Below, piece after piece: positions 1 through 12,086 of a stretch of 37,354 nt of DNA (positions are counted from its first letter, which is position 1; every line of letters starts with the position of its first letter). Source of the DNA: Acephala macrosclerotiorum (Eukaryota; Ascomycota; Leotiomycetes; Helotiales; Mollisiaceae); NCBI GenBank assembly GCA_014904845.1, contig MU119620.1:1-37354 (forward strand). The letters run 5' to 3'. Under the pieces are notes generated by a model. That model was not told the DNA's origin. It searched no databases and saw only the letters and a list, made by a program, of their open reading frames with translations. Made by a program: the position numbers and the translations under genes.

Positions 1-417
1 AAAAAAAAAAAAAAAAATAATTTATAATTAAAATTTAATTTAATATATTTTCATTAAATTACGATTTAATTCGTATAAATCGCGTAAAATATAAAAATTA
101 ATTTATAAATTTTTTTCGTAGTAATAAAATTTACGTTTTTATAATATAAATAAATTTAATAATTTCGTAAGTATTAAAAATAATCGTTTAAAAAATAGTA
201 TTATTAAAATAATTCGATTAAAAAATTAAAAAAAAAATATTTAATTTATAAAAAAATATAAATAATTTAATTAAAATAAAAAAAAAATCGAATATTTATA
301 AATAGAATTTTTAGAAATAAAATTTTTAAAAAAATTAAAAAATATTAAATTTTATTAAAATTATTAATTATATAAAAATTATTATACGAGAAATTTTAAA
401 TGAAAATATTTTTTTAT
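1..417. other. AT-rich flank with no recognisable gene
   Basis: The stretch begins with a 17-base A run and is almost pure A/T. From 61 to 420 every cytosine I can see is followed by G, which fits heavy RIP with CpG sparing. I found no match to the copia internal region or to the gypsy element, and no reading frame worth calling. It is probably decayed repeat DNA lying outside the first copia LTR. Confidence 0.6.
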
Positions 418-652
418 TGTTTATATCAATTCAATCATATGATTATTTAAACGATTAATTAAATAATTCGAGTTATAATTTTTATTGTTTTTAGTAATAA
501 TTGTTCTAATGTTCATTTTTTAATTTTACGTTTATTTTGTTTAATTATATAAATAAATAAATATTTTCTTTGAAAAAAAATAAATAAAATTGAATTATTA
601 ATATTAGATTAAAATTTTAATATTTTGTAATTTGTTTTTAAACGTTTTAATA
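418..652 (+). repeat. Ty1/copia LTR, copy 1 (5' LTR of element A)
   Basis: A 235-bp sequence that recurs at 6401-6636 and 11465-11699. It begins TGTTTATAT where the other copies read TACTAGTAT, so the ancestral start was probably TGTTAGTAT, and it ends TTTTAATA (ancestral end probably ACA). The copies differ almost only by C/T and G/A changes. I found no convincing 5-bp target duplication. Confidence 0.8.
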
Positions 653-1690
653 TTAATCAATAATTGAATTCGTTCGATTATAAAATAATAAAATTATTTA
701 CGAAAAAGTAATAATTAAATAAAATTGATCGAATAAGAAAATTTAAATTGTATGTAATTTATTGGTTTAATTAAATGTAAAAAAAAGTAGTTTTTGTTTG
801 TATTAAAAAAAACTATTAAATTTTCAAAGAATATTGGGATTTTACGTTTATTTTGTTTTTTTTTCGATTTAAAATTGATTGATTTTTTATTTTACGTTTT
901 ATCGTATATTAATAACGAGTATTTTATTGTAATTTGTTGAATAATACTAAAAAAAAAAAAAAAAAAAAATTTTTACAAATTTGATATAAAAATTTGGTAA
1001 ATTAATATATTTACCGAGTACGATACGATTTGATAAAATATTTTTCGAGAATATAATTATATTTTTTTAGAGTACGATTTTAATTAAAAAAAAGTTTTTT
1101 TATTATTTTTTTTATTTTTTGATTCGATATAATATATATTAAAATAAATATAAAATTTTAAAATAAAAAATAATCGAGACTATAAATTATAAGTGGAATA
1201 TAAAAAAGTATTTTTAGAATAAACAAAAGAAATATTTGAAAAAAAAATAAATAAAAATATAAAAAAAAAATTATATAAAATTTTATAAATAAACGAAATA
1301 TAAATATTAAAAAAACGATTTATTAAAATTTTAAAAATATTAATAAATATTGTAAATAAAAAAAAATAATTAAAATAATCGTATAAAAAAATTGTAAAAA
1401 TAAATTTAATAAAAAATTTCAATTTATAAAAAAATATAATCGATTTAAAAATAAAACAAATTCGAAAATTAATATTTTTTATTATTTTTATTAAAAAGAT
1501 TAAAAAGATAATATTAGTATTTTCGAATTTTTTTTTTTAATTATTAAAATTTGTTATAAAACTTTTTATAGAGTAAATAATATTATTCAAACGTACGATA
1601 TTTTAAAAACAATTTTAAAAGCGCAATAGAATATTATTATTAAATTTATCGCTAAAAAACGAAAATTCGAAACGAAATTCGTCGTTTTTA
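653..1690. other. Segment present in copia element A but absent from B
   Basis: This stretch of about 1 kb lies between the 5' LTR and the point where homology to element B resumes (near 1690, matching about 6690). In B the same interval is only about 50 bp. It is as AT-rich as its surroundings and carries a run of about 21 A residues near 949-969. I recognise no domain in it. It could be an untranslated leader and early gag deleted from B, or a separate insertion in A. Confidence 0.5.
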
Positions 1691-1749
1691 TTATTATTAG
1701 AAATTGAAAAATTGTTAAAGAATTTTAATTGATTAATATACAATTTCGA

Positions 1750-4700
1750 TTGCGAGAATTAAATAGTATTTAATTTCGATAAAAAATTAATTATTTTTAT
1801 GAAAATTTACGATAATAAATTCAAATATTACGAAAAAAAAAATTTATTAAATATATTTATATGAGTATTTAAAGATTTATATTCGAAAGTAAACGTTAAA
1901 CTCGAAAATTATCGTAACGCGTTTTCGATTATATTTATCAACGAAATTAGTAAATTCTATTATTAAAAATTCGCTAAAAAAAGTTTGTTTTTTGACAAAA
2001 TAATTAAAATTATAAAGTCGAATTTCGAGATTAAAAAACGTCGAAATAAAATACTCAATTAATAAAATACGATTATATTCGCGTTAATTCGAATATAAAA
2101 TTCAAATAAAACAATTTTCGAATATTTTGAGATATTATATTAAAAATTGATTTAAAAATAGTTTGATTTACGTTTGAATATACGAATAAAGATTATTATA
2201 CGAGACAAGTTTTATTACGTTTATTAGAGTGTATTAAAGTATTATTAAACGCTTTTTCGATTTTTATCGAATTTTTAAATAATATATAAAAATGTTCGTA
2301 ATGCGATTTTATTTCAAATAAAAATAGAAACAATTTTTAAAATTTTTATAATTGAAAAAAAAGAAGTTTATTGAGATATAATCGAATTATATTTCGTAGA
2401 CTATAAATATTACGATAAAAATACTCAATATAACGATCGAATTAATTATAAAAAATTGATAATATATTAAAATAAAAAGAAATATTTCGTTTATAAAAAT
2501 TCGAATTATTAAAATATTTATTATATATTAAAAAAAAGAAAAAAAGCGTACAATAGTTTTAAAAAATCGAAATTATTCGATAAAAATAAAATGATTTAAT
2601 TTGTAATTGAATTCGATAAATTAAATTTCAATATTACTAAAAAATACGAATAATTCGTCGTTGAATTTACTAAAAAAAGAAATTTATACGAAAACGATAT
2701 TACGCGATCGATTAATTATTTTATAATATTTTACAATACAATTAATAGATTTAAAATTATCGAATTACTCGATTATTAATCAATTTATTATACGATATCA
2801 AATATCGTAATATAATCGAAATCGTTTTCAATATTTATTAATACAAAAACGTATTTAATAAATCACTATATATCAAACGTTTTTATAAATATTATAATCG
2901 ATATTAATACTATTTAACGATCGATTACTAACGAAAATCAATATTTAATTTTTTAATAAATTCGAAATATTAAATTAAATAAATTTAAAATTAAAAAAAC
3001 AATAATTAAATTTAAAATCAATAAAATTTTATTTCTTAAAATTATCGATATTAATATATTAATTAAACGTATTACGTTTTACGTAGTTTTAATAGACGTA
3101 TTTTTCTTATTATATTTTCAAAATATAAATAAATTACAAATTAAATTCGATAATTTTAATAAAATACTTATTTAAAATAAATAATATATATTTATTATTA
3201 AAACGTTTAAATATTTTTAAATATTATTTAATTTACTCGAAAATTTAATTTATAGTAATTATAAAGTTTTTATAATAAAAATCGATTTTATTATTTATTA
3301 TTTGATTAAAACGAAATTCAAACGATTATATAAATACTTCGAATATTTATCGATCGTTAAATTCGTACGAATATTAAAATATAAAAAATATTTTATAAAT
3401 TTCAAAAAAATTAAAAAAATAACGAAATTTTATTAATAATATTAAATAAATAATAAATCTTTCGATCGTTTCAAATTTATATTATACAACGATTATAATT
3501 TCAATTATTTCGTTTATTTAAACGTATTATAAATCAATGAAAAATTAATATTTCAAATCGTAAACGAAATTACAATATTTCAAATCGTAAAATTCTTTGT
3601 AAATATATCGATAAAAGAAATATAAAATACTTTTTAAACGTATTAAATTGATATTTACTTTAAATTATTAATATTTATTATTTATAATCTCGAAACGAAT
3701 TTCAATTTTAAGAAATTTTATAATAATACTAAAAATATAAATATTGATTCGAAAATTATACTAATAAAAATTTATAACTCGATTAGTTTAATAAAAAAAT
3801 ATTACGTTTTATTGAAACGTGCATATAATATATTATTTCGAAAAATTTTTAATTTGTAAAAAAAAAAACGATTTCAAATAACGATTAAAATAAATAATAA
3901 TACAATAAAATCGAACGATATTATTTTTATATTTTTTATTCTTAACGTTTATTTTCGAATATTACAATAAAATACATTTGTAATATCAATTGTTACTAGA
4001 ATTAAAACGATAAAAAGTATAATAATCGCGATTCGAGAATATTATATTATTTGTTAAATTAATAACGTTTTATAAATAAAAAAATATATTAATTACAATT
4101 ATTAAATAAATTAAAAAATTTTCATAGTATTACAATAAAATTATTTTATTAAAATTTCAAATAATTTAAAAAGTAATTAGAAAATTATTTATTAAAAAAA
4201 AATTTATTAAAGAATTTAAATTCAAAATTAGATTTTTTTAAAAAAAATTCGAGAATAAAAAAAATATATTTAATTTATTTTATTTAATCGAGAAAATTTC
4301 GTATATTTCAAAAGAAAATTTATATTTATTTCGAATTGTAATAAAATTTTTTTTTTACGTTTTTAATTTCAATAAATATATTTATATAATAATTTATATA
4401 AATATAAAAATTTTTGAAATTTATTTGATTAAAAAAAAATTAAAAATAAATAATTGTTTATAGATTTTTATACAAAAAAAATTATTATTATTTTAAACGA
4501 TTCGTTTACAGTTTTTTGTAAAAAAAAAATTAATAAATTAATCGCGAAAAAAATTTTAAATTAATTTTTAATAATTTGAAAAAAATTAATAATTAACGAA
4601 TTTTCGATTTAAAATTAATAAATGAGATTAAAAGTATAAAAACGGTAATTTTATACGAAAAATCTCGTTTTATAATTTAAATATTTAACGATAAAAACAA

Positions 4701-5720
4701 AAAAACAATATTAATTTAATCTTCGATTATTTAGTACATTAATTAACGAATTATTATTATTTTAATTTTATTTTTCAAATTTAAAAAAATCAATTTTTAT
4801 TTAAAAAAATATTATTTAAATATATATATAATTAATAATTTTATTAATACATATTATTTTTATCAAATTTTCAAAAAAAATAACAAATAAATTTTTATTA
4901 AACGTCGTTTTCAAAATAATTAAATTTTTTTACAAAATCTCGAAAACAAAAATATATTAATATAAAACGTATAATATTTACTACAAAAACAAATTTTCAA
5001 TAAAATTTTCAATTTTCGATCTTTATTTACTTATTACAAAAAATAATTATACTTTATTCGAAATAATCAATATACAAATTAATAATACGTTCATTTTAAA
5101 AAATTAAATTTTTATAAAATTAAAAAATTTTAAACTACAAAAAATCAAATTATTAATTAAATTTACAAAATTTTTTATATTAAATACTTTTTTACTATTT
5201 AATAAATATAAATTAACAATAAATAAAATCGAAAATAAAATTGTATTTTCACAAAAAAAACAAAATAAGCGTTTAAATTTAATTAATTCGAAATCAAATT
5301 TCTATAAATAAATATATTTCGAATAATATACTCGAAAAATATATATCAATTCTATTTATTAATCGAAAATTGCGTACGATATATCGACGACAATTTAATA
5401 CTAATATCTCGAAAAAAAGCAAATTATAGTACTAAATAAATAATTACAATAACAAATAAATAATTTCGATTATAAATTTCGATTTTTTTATTTAAATTTA
5501 TATTTAATGAAATTTTTCGTTTTTGTAAACGGTTTTTTTACTATGAATAAAAATTTCAATTCGTAGATCGAGTATATTATCGTTTTTAGTAATAAGATTT
5601 ATAGTAATAAATAATTCGATTTGTAAAACAATTTATTTTATTAAAATTTAACGAAATATAAAAAAATTATTTGTATTATTTTAGTTTTTGAATTATACGT
5701 AATAATAATAAAAATCGATA
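1750..5720 (+). pseudogene. Copia Gag-Pol polyprotein remnant, element A
   Basis: I read this frame allowing for RIP stops. At 2483-2509 the residues YFVYKNSNY are a CCHC zinc knuckle whose cysteines have become tyrosines by G-to-A change. At about 3300-3440 a segment like the GAG-pre-integrase domain (LxxLHRRFxH type) can be read. It is followed to about 4060 by the integrase core, where NFNFKEF and the later KRIYNILF-type stretch correspond to the family's NFxSKEF and RRAY regions. RVT_2 motifs lie at about 4600-5110. RNase H appears at about 5510-5720, with FVNGFFTMN where VDGSFTxN is expected. Dense stop codons mean no product. The assignment rests on my knowledge of fungal copia proteins, not on a search. 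Confidence 0.75.
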
Positions 5721-6400
5721 TAAAAATTTCGATTTTTACTATTTTTGATTTTATTATAAAATAATTCGAATTGAATTTAATTTTTGTAATTATTTGTATC
5801 GATTTTTTTTTTTTACGAGTATATAATCAAATTTGATATTATTAAACAAAAGCGTTTTATAATCGATATTATAATTATTAGATAATCGTATAAACGCAAA
5901 AAAATTTTGAAAATTCAATAGATTATTAAAGATAGTAATTTAATTGATATTATAATTAAATTTAATATTAATAAAATATTTGAATCGCTTGTTAATATTA
6001 ATTATTTTAATATCAAAGTACAAAGATAAATATAACGTTTCGAAGTCTAGAAATTAATCGATAAAAACGAGAATAATAGAAAAAGTAATTATTGAAGAAA
6101 ATAGTATTAGAAAAAAGAATATATAGTTATTGTTTTGATATTTTTAGTATTTTTCGATATTTTCGATGTTTTCGAGAGTAAAATTTTCGATTGATTTGAA
6201 AGTTATAAATATCGAATTTAGAAAAAAATTTTTAAGTCTAATTTAATTGATCAAATATTACAATACGTGACGGTAATTAGTTTACGATTAGATTTTTTTT
6301 TAGTATTTGGTAGTGAAATAGTGCGTTAGTAGTCGTAGTAGTATTTTTTTTTGTATTTGATTTACGAATTGAAAAAAGCGTTTTTTTTCAAAAAAAGAAT

Positions 6401-6636
6401 TACTAGTATTAATTCAATTATATAATCGTTTAAACGATTAATTAAATGATTCAAATTATGATTTTTATTGTTTTTAGTAATAATTGTTTTAGTATTCACT
6501 TTTTAATCTTACGTTTATTTTGTTTAATTATATAAATAAATAAATGTTTTCTCTAAAAAAAAAACAAATAAAATTGAATTATTGATATTAAATTAAAATT
6601 TTAATATTTCGTAATTTGTTTTTGAACGTTTTAATA
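6401..6636 (+). repeat. Ty1/copia LTR, copy 2 (shared by elements A and B)
   Basis: A 236-bp copy of the repeat at 418-652. It is the 3' LTR of element A and the 5' LTR of element B. A purine-rich tract (AAAAAAAGAA) directly precedes it, in the position of a polypurine tract, which supports the + strand orientation. Confidence 0.8.
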
Positions 6637-6719
6637 ATTTAATTCGATTTTAAAATTTTGATATTTAACGTTAATTTTATTATTATTAATATTATTAAAA
6701 AATTTTAATTGAACGATAT

Positions 6720-9700
6720 TTAATTTTATTTGCAAAAATTAAATAATATTTAATTTCGATAAAAAATTAATTATTTTTATAAAAATTTATAATAATAAAT
6801 TTAAATATTATTAAAAAAAAATTTATTAAATATATTAATACGAGTATTTAAAAATTTATATTCGAAAATAAATATTAAACTCGAAAATTATTATAATATA
6901 TTTTTAATTATATTTATAAATAAAATTAATAAGTTTTATTATTAAAAATTCGCTAAAAAAAATTTGTTTTTTAATAAAATAATTAAAATTATAAGATCGA
7001 ATTTTAAAATCGAAAAATATTAAAATAAAATATTTAATTAATAAAATACAATTATATTTATTATAATTTAAATGTAAAATTTAAATAAAACGATTTTCGA
7101 ATATTTCGAAATATTATATTAAAAATTAATTTAAAAACAATTTAATTTGCGTTTAAATATACGAATAAAAATTATTATACGAAATAAATTTTATTACGTT
7201 TATTAAAATATATTAAAATATTATTAAACGTTTTTTCGATTTTTATCGAGTTTTTAAACGATATATAAAAACGTTTATAATGCGATTTTATTTCAAATAA
7301 AAATAAAAAAAATTTATTAAAATATAATCGAATTATATTTTGTAAACTATAAATATTACGATAAAAGTATTTAATATAACGATTGAACTAATTATAAAAA
7401 ATCGATAATATATTAAAATAAGAAAAAATACTTTGTTTATAAAAATTCGAATTATTAAAATACTCGTTATACGCTAAAAAAGAGAAAAAAAATATACGAC
7501 AATTTTAAAAAGTCGAAATTATTCGATAAAAATAAAATAATTCAATTTATAATTAAATTCGAAAAATTAAATTTTAATATCGCTAAAAAATACGAATAAT
7601 TCGTCGTTAAATTTACTAAAAAAAAAAATTTATACGAAAACGATATTACGCGATCGATTAATTATTTTATAATATTTTATAATACGATTAATAAATTTAA
7701 AATTATCGAATTATTTAATTATTAATTAATTTATTATACAATATTGAATATTATAATACAATCGAAATCGTTTTCAATATTTATTAATATAAAAACGTAT
7801 TTAACGAATCGCTACGTATTAAACGTTTTTATAAGTATTATAATCGATATTAGTGTCGTTTAATAATCGATTATCGATAAAAATTAGTATTTGATTTTTT
7901 AACGAATTTAAAACGTTAAATTAAATGAATTTAAAATTAAAAAAATAATAATTAAATTTAAAATCGACGAAATTTTATTTTTTAAAACTATTGATATCGA
8001 TATATTAATTGAACGTATTACGTTTTACGTGATTTTAATAAACATATTTTTTTTATTTGTATTTTTAAAATATAAACAAATTATAAATTAAATTCGATAA
8101 TTTTAATAATATATTTATTTAAAATAAACGATATACGTTTATTATTAAAGCGTTTAAACATTTTTAAATATTGTTTAATTTACTCGAAAATTTGATTTAT
8201 AGTAATTGTAAAATTTTTATAGTAGAGATCGATTTTATTATTTATTATTTGATTAAAACGAAGTTTAAACAATTGTATAAACGTTTCGAATATTTATTGA
8301 TCGTTAAATTTGTACGAGTATTAAAATATAAAAAATATTTTACGAATTTCGAAGAAATTAAAAAAATAATAAGATTTTATTAGTAATATTAAATAAATAG
8401 TAAATTCTTTGATTGTTTTAAGTTTATATTATACGACGATTATAATTATAATTATTTCGTTTATTTAAACGTATTATAAATCGATAGAAAATTAGTATTT
8501 TAAATTGTAAACGAAATTACAATATTTTAAATCGCGAGATTTTTTGTAAATATATCGACGAAAAAAATATAAAACGTTTTTCGAGTATATTAAATCGATG
8601 TTTACTTTAAATTATTAATATTTACTATTTATAATTTTAGAACGAATTTCAATTCTAAGGAATTTTACGATAATATTAAAAGTATAAATATCGATTCAAA
8701 AATTATATTAATAAAAATTTATAATTCGATTAATTTAATAAAAAAATACTATATTCTATTGAAACGTATATATAATATATTATTTTAAAAAAATTTTAAT
8801 TTACAAAAAAAAAAACGATTTTAAATAATGATTAAAGTAATTAATAATACAATAAAATTAAACGATATTATTTTTATATTTTTTGTTTTTAACGTTTATT
8901 TTCAAATATTACAATAAAACGCATTTGTAGTATTAATTGTTATTAAAATTAAAACGATAAAAAATGCAATAATCGTAATTCGAAAATATTATATTATTTA
9001 TTAAATTAACGACGTTTTACGAATGAAAAATAGTCTATAGAATTATTATTTGATCGATTTACTTTTAAATTCAAACGTATTTATTTGAAAAAAAAAACAA
9101 AAAATAAAAAAAATTGTATATATTTTTAGTAATAAATAGAGAAATATATTAATTACAATTGTTAAATAAATTAAAAAATTTTCGTAGTATTGTAATAAAA
9201 TTATTCTATTAAAATTTCGAGTAATTTAAAGAATAATTAAAAGATCATTTATTAAAAAAAAACTTACTAAAAAATTTAAATTCAAAATTAAATCTTTTTA
9301 AAAAAAATTCGAAAATAAAAAAAAATATATTTAATTTATTTCGCTCGATCGAAAAAATCTTATATATTTCAAAAAAAAATTTATATTTATTTTAAATTGC
9401 AATAAAAATCTTTTTTTACGTTTTTAATTTTAATAAATATATTTATATAATAATTTATATAAATATAAAAACTTTTAAAATTTATTTAATCGAAAAAAAA
9501 ACTAAAAATAAGCAATTATTTATAAATTTTCGTACAAAAAAAATTATTATTATTTTAAACGATTTATTCGTAGTTTTTCGTAAAAAAAAAATTAATAAAT
9601 TAATCGCGAAAAAAGTCTTTAAATTAATTTCTAATAATTTGAAAAAAATTAATAATTAACGAATTTTCGATTCAAAACTAATAAACGAAATTAAAAACAT

Positions 9701-10800
9701 AGAAACGATAATTCTATACAAAAAATCTCGTTTTGTAATTTAAATATTTAACGATAAAAATAAAAAAATAATATTAATTCAATTTTCGATTATTTAACGT
9801 ATTAATCAACGAATTATTATCGTTTTAATTCTATTTTTCAAATTTAAAAAAAATAATTTTTATTTAAAAAATATTATTTAAATATACGTATAATTAATAA
9901 TTTTATTAATACGTATTATTTTTATTAAAATTTCAAAAAAAATAATAAATAAATTTTTATCGAATATCGTTTTTAAAATAATTAAATTTTTTTACGAAAT
10001 TTTAAAAACAAAAATATATTAATATAGAATATATAGTATTTATTATAAGAACAAATTTTCAATAAAATTTTCAATTTTCGATTTTTGTTTATTTATTACG
10101 AAAAGTAATTATATTTTATTTGAAATAATCAATATATAAATCGATAATACATTTATTTTAAAAAATCAAATTTTTATAGAACTAAAAAATTTTGAATTGT
10201 AAAAAATCAAACTATTAATTAAATTTACAAAGTTTTTTACGTCGAATATTTTTTTATTATTTAACGAATACAAACTAATAATAAATAAAATTAAAAATAA
10301 AATTGTATTTTCGTAAAAAAAGTAAAATAAGCGTTTAAATTTAATTAATTCGAAATTAAACTTTTATAAATAAACGTATCTCGAATAATATACTCGAAAA
10401 ATATATATCAATTTTATTTATTAATCGAAAACTATATACAATATATCGATAATAATTTAATATTAATATTTTAAAAAAAAACAAATTGTAATATTAAATA
10501 AACGATTATAATAGCAAATAAATAATCTCGATTGTAAATTTCGATTTTTTTATTTAAATTTATATTCAATGAAATTTTTCGTTTTTATAAACGGTTTTTT
10601 TACTATAAATAAAAATTTTAATTCGTAAATTGAATATATTATTATTTTTAATAATAAAATTTATAGCGATAAATAATTCGATTTATAAAATAATTTACTT
10701 TATTAGAATTTAATAAAATGTAAAAAAATTATTTATATTGTTTTAATTTTTAAATTATATGTAATAATAATAAGAATCGATATAAGAATTTCAATTTTTA
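6720..10800 (+). pseudogene. Copia Gag-Pol polyprotein remnant, element B
   Basis: Same domain order as in element A. The zinc knuckle remnant is at 7429-7455. The GAG-pre-integrase segment at about 8171-8383 is the longest open stretch (70 codons) and reads IYYLIKTKFKQLYKRFEY, close to the family's YYLTETELRQLHRRFGH. Integrase follows to about 9010. The 9023-9130 segment absent from A leads into a KKFxSTVxK-type integrase C-terminal motif. RT motifs begin near 9668 (DSKLINEIKN for the family's RxVDEIKN) and continue with IILIQFSIIQRINQR (ILTQSPTIQRxSQR). RNase H is at about 10560-10800. Frequent stops make it non-functional. Confidence 0.78.
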
Positions 10801-11464
10801 TTACTTTTGATTTTATTATAAAGTAATTCGAATTAAATTCAATTCTCGTAATTATTTGTATCGATTTTTTTTCTTTTTATAAGTATATAATCAAATTTAA
10901 TACTATTAAAAAAAAGCGTTTTATAATCGATATTATAATTATTAAATAATTGTATAAACGCAAAAAACTTTCAAAGATTCAATAAATTGTTAAAAATAAT
11001 AATTTAATTAATACTATAATTAAATTTAATATTAATAAAATATTTGAATCGCTCGTTAATATTAATCGTTTTAATATTAAAATACAAAAATAAGTACAAT
11101 ATTTCGAAGTCTAAGAATTAATCGACGAAAGTAAAAATAATAAAAAAAACGATCGTTAAAAAAAATAATATTAAAAAAAAAAACGTATAATTATTATTTT
11201 AATATTTTTAGTATTTTTTAATATTTTCAGTATTTTCGAGAATAAAATTTTCGATTAATTTGAAAGTTATAAATATCGAGTTTAAAATTTTTTTTTTAAG
11301 TTTAATTTAATCGATCAAATATTACAATATATAACGACGATTAATTTACGATCAAATTTCTTTTTAATATTTAATAGTGAAATAATGCGTTAATAATCGC
11401 AATAATACTCTTTTTTGTATTTGGTTTACGAATTGAAAAAAGCGTTTTTTTTTAAAAAAAAAAT

Positions 11465-11699
11465 TACTAGTATTAATTTAATCATATAATCGTTTAAATA
11501 ATTAATTAAATAATTCGAATTATAATTTTTATTACTTTTGACAACAATTACTCTAATGTCTACTTTTTAATCTTACGTTTACTTTGTTTAATTATATAAA
11601 TAAATAAATACTTTTTCTAGAAAAAAACAAATAAAATTGAATTATTAATATTAAATTAAAATTTTAATACTTTGTAATTTGTTTTCGAACGTTTTAATA
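11465..11699 (+). repeat. Ty1/copia LTR, copy 3 (3' LTR of element B)
   Basis: A 235-bp copy of the repeat at 418-652, preceded like copy 2 by an A-rich tract. The 120 bp after it, up to the gypsy LTR at 11820, hold nothing I recognise. Confidence 0.8.
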
Positions 11700-11819
11700 A
11701 AATTCGTATTTCAATATATTTCAATTCGTGACTTTTTATAAATTCTTATATATATAATCGTATTAATAAAAACGTATAATTTTTCTATTAATAAATTTGT
11801 TTATTTTCGCGTTTTTTTT

Positions 11820-12086
11820 TGTATTATTGTAGAAAAACAATAGAATACAAAGTAAAAAAATCCAATCGTAGATCAGTTCGTTTTAATCAATAGATTAAAT
11901 TTATTCGAAGTAATTTGCAATTCGTAAATTAATTAATCAATCAATCAAAGTAGAAATAGAAAAAGTTATTGATTAGTTTATAGTGAGCGAAAGTTTTTTA
12001 TATACTAGAAAATACGTAATTAGTATTACTTTTGAAACTAACTATTTACAAAAATTTTTAAAGAGAAAATATATAATTTTATTACA
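11820..12086 (-). repeat. Ty3/gypsy LTR (3' LTR in element orientation)
   Basis: A 267-bp sequence repeated directly at 23681-23947 with the same length. Read on the - strand it starts TGTAATAAAA and ends AATAATACA, the TG...CA ends expected of an LTR. Differences from the other copy are mostly transitions. The five bases outside the pair (TTTTT at 11815-11819 and CTATA at 23948-23952) do not form a target duplication. Confidence 0.75.

Larger units (their letters stand above)
418..6636 (+). mobile_element. RIP-mutated Ty1/copia retrotransposon, element A
   Basis: An LTR retrotransposon read on the + strand between LTRs 418-652 and 6401-6636. Its domain order (Gag zinc knuckle, GAG-pre-integrase, integrase, RVT_2 reverse transcriptase, RNase H) defines Ty1/copia. 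The interior aligns with element B at an offset of about 4.95-5.06 kb. Two differences stand out: A has roughly 1 kb of extra sequence just after its 5' LTR (about 653-1690), and it lacks about 110 bp near 4071 that B keeps at about 9023-9130. Stops occur every few codons, so the element cannot be autonomous. Confidence 0.85.
6401..11699 (+). mobile_element. RIP-mutated Ty1/copia retrotransposon, element B
   Basis: Second copia copy, between LTRs 6401-6636 and 11465-11699. It matches element A along almost its whole interior, and the differences are nearly all transitions. It lacks the 1 kb that A carries after the 5' LTR but keeps about 110 bp (9023-9130) that A has lost. Sharing one LTR with A suggests unequal recombination between LTRs or between neighbouring copies. 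A direct insertion of one element into the LTR of another should leave four LTR ends, which I do not see. Confidence 0.85.

Noticed and set aside
1180..1422. 80-codon - strand frame rich in Phe and Ile
   Set aside because: Low-complexity A/T-driven frame inside the copia element on the wrong strand; no motif.
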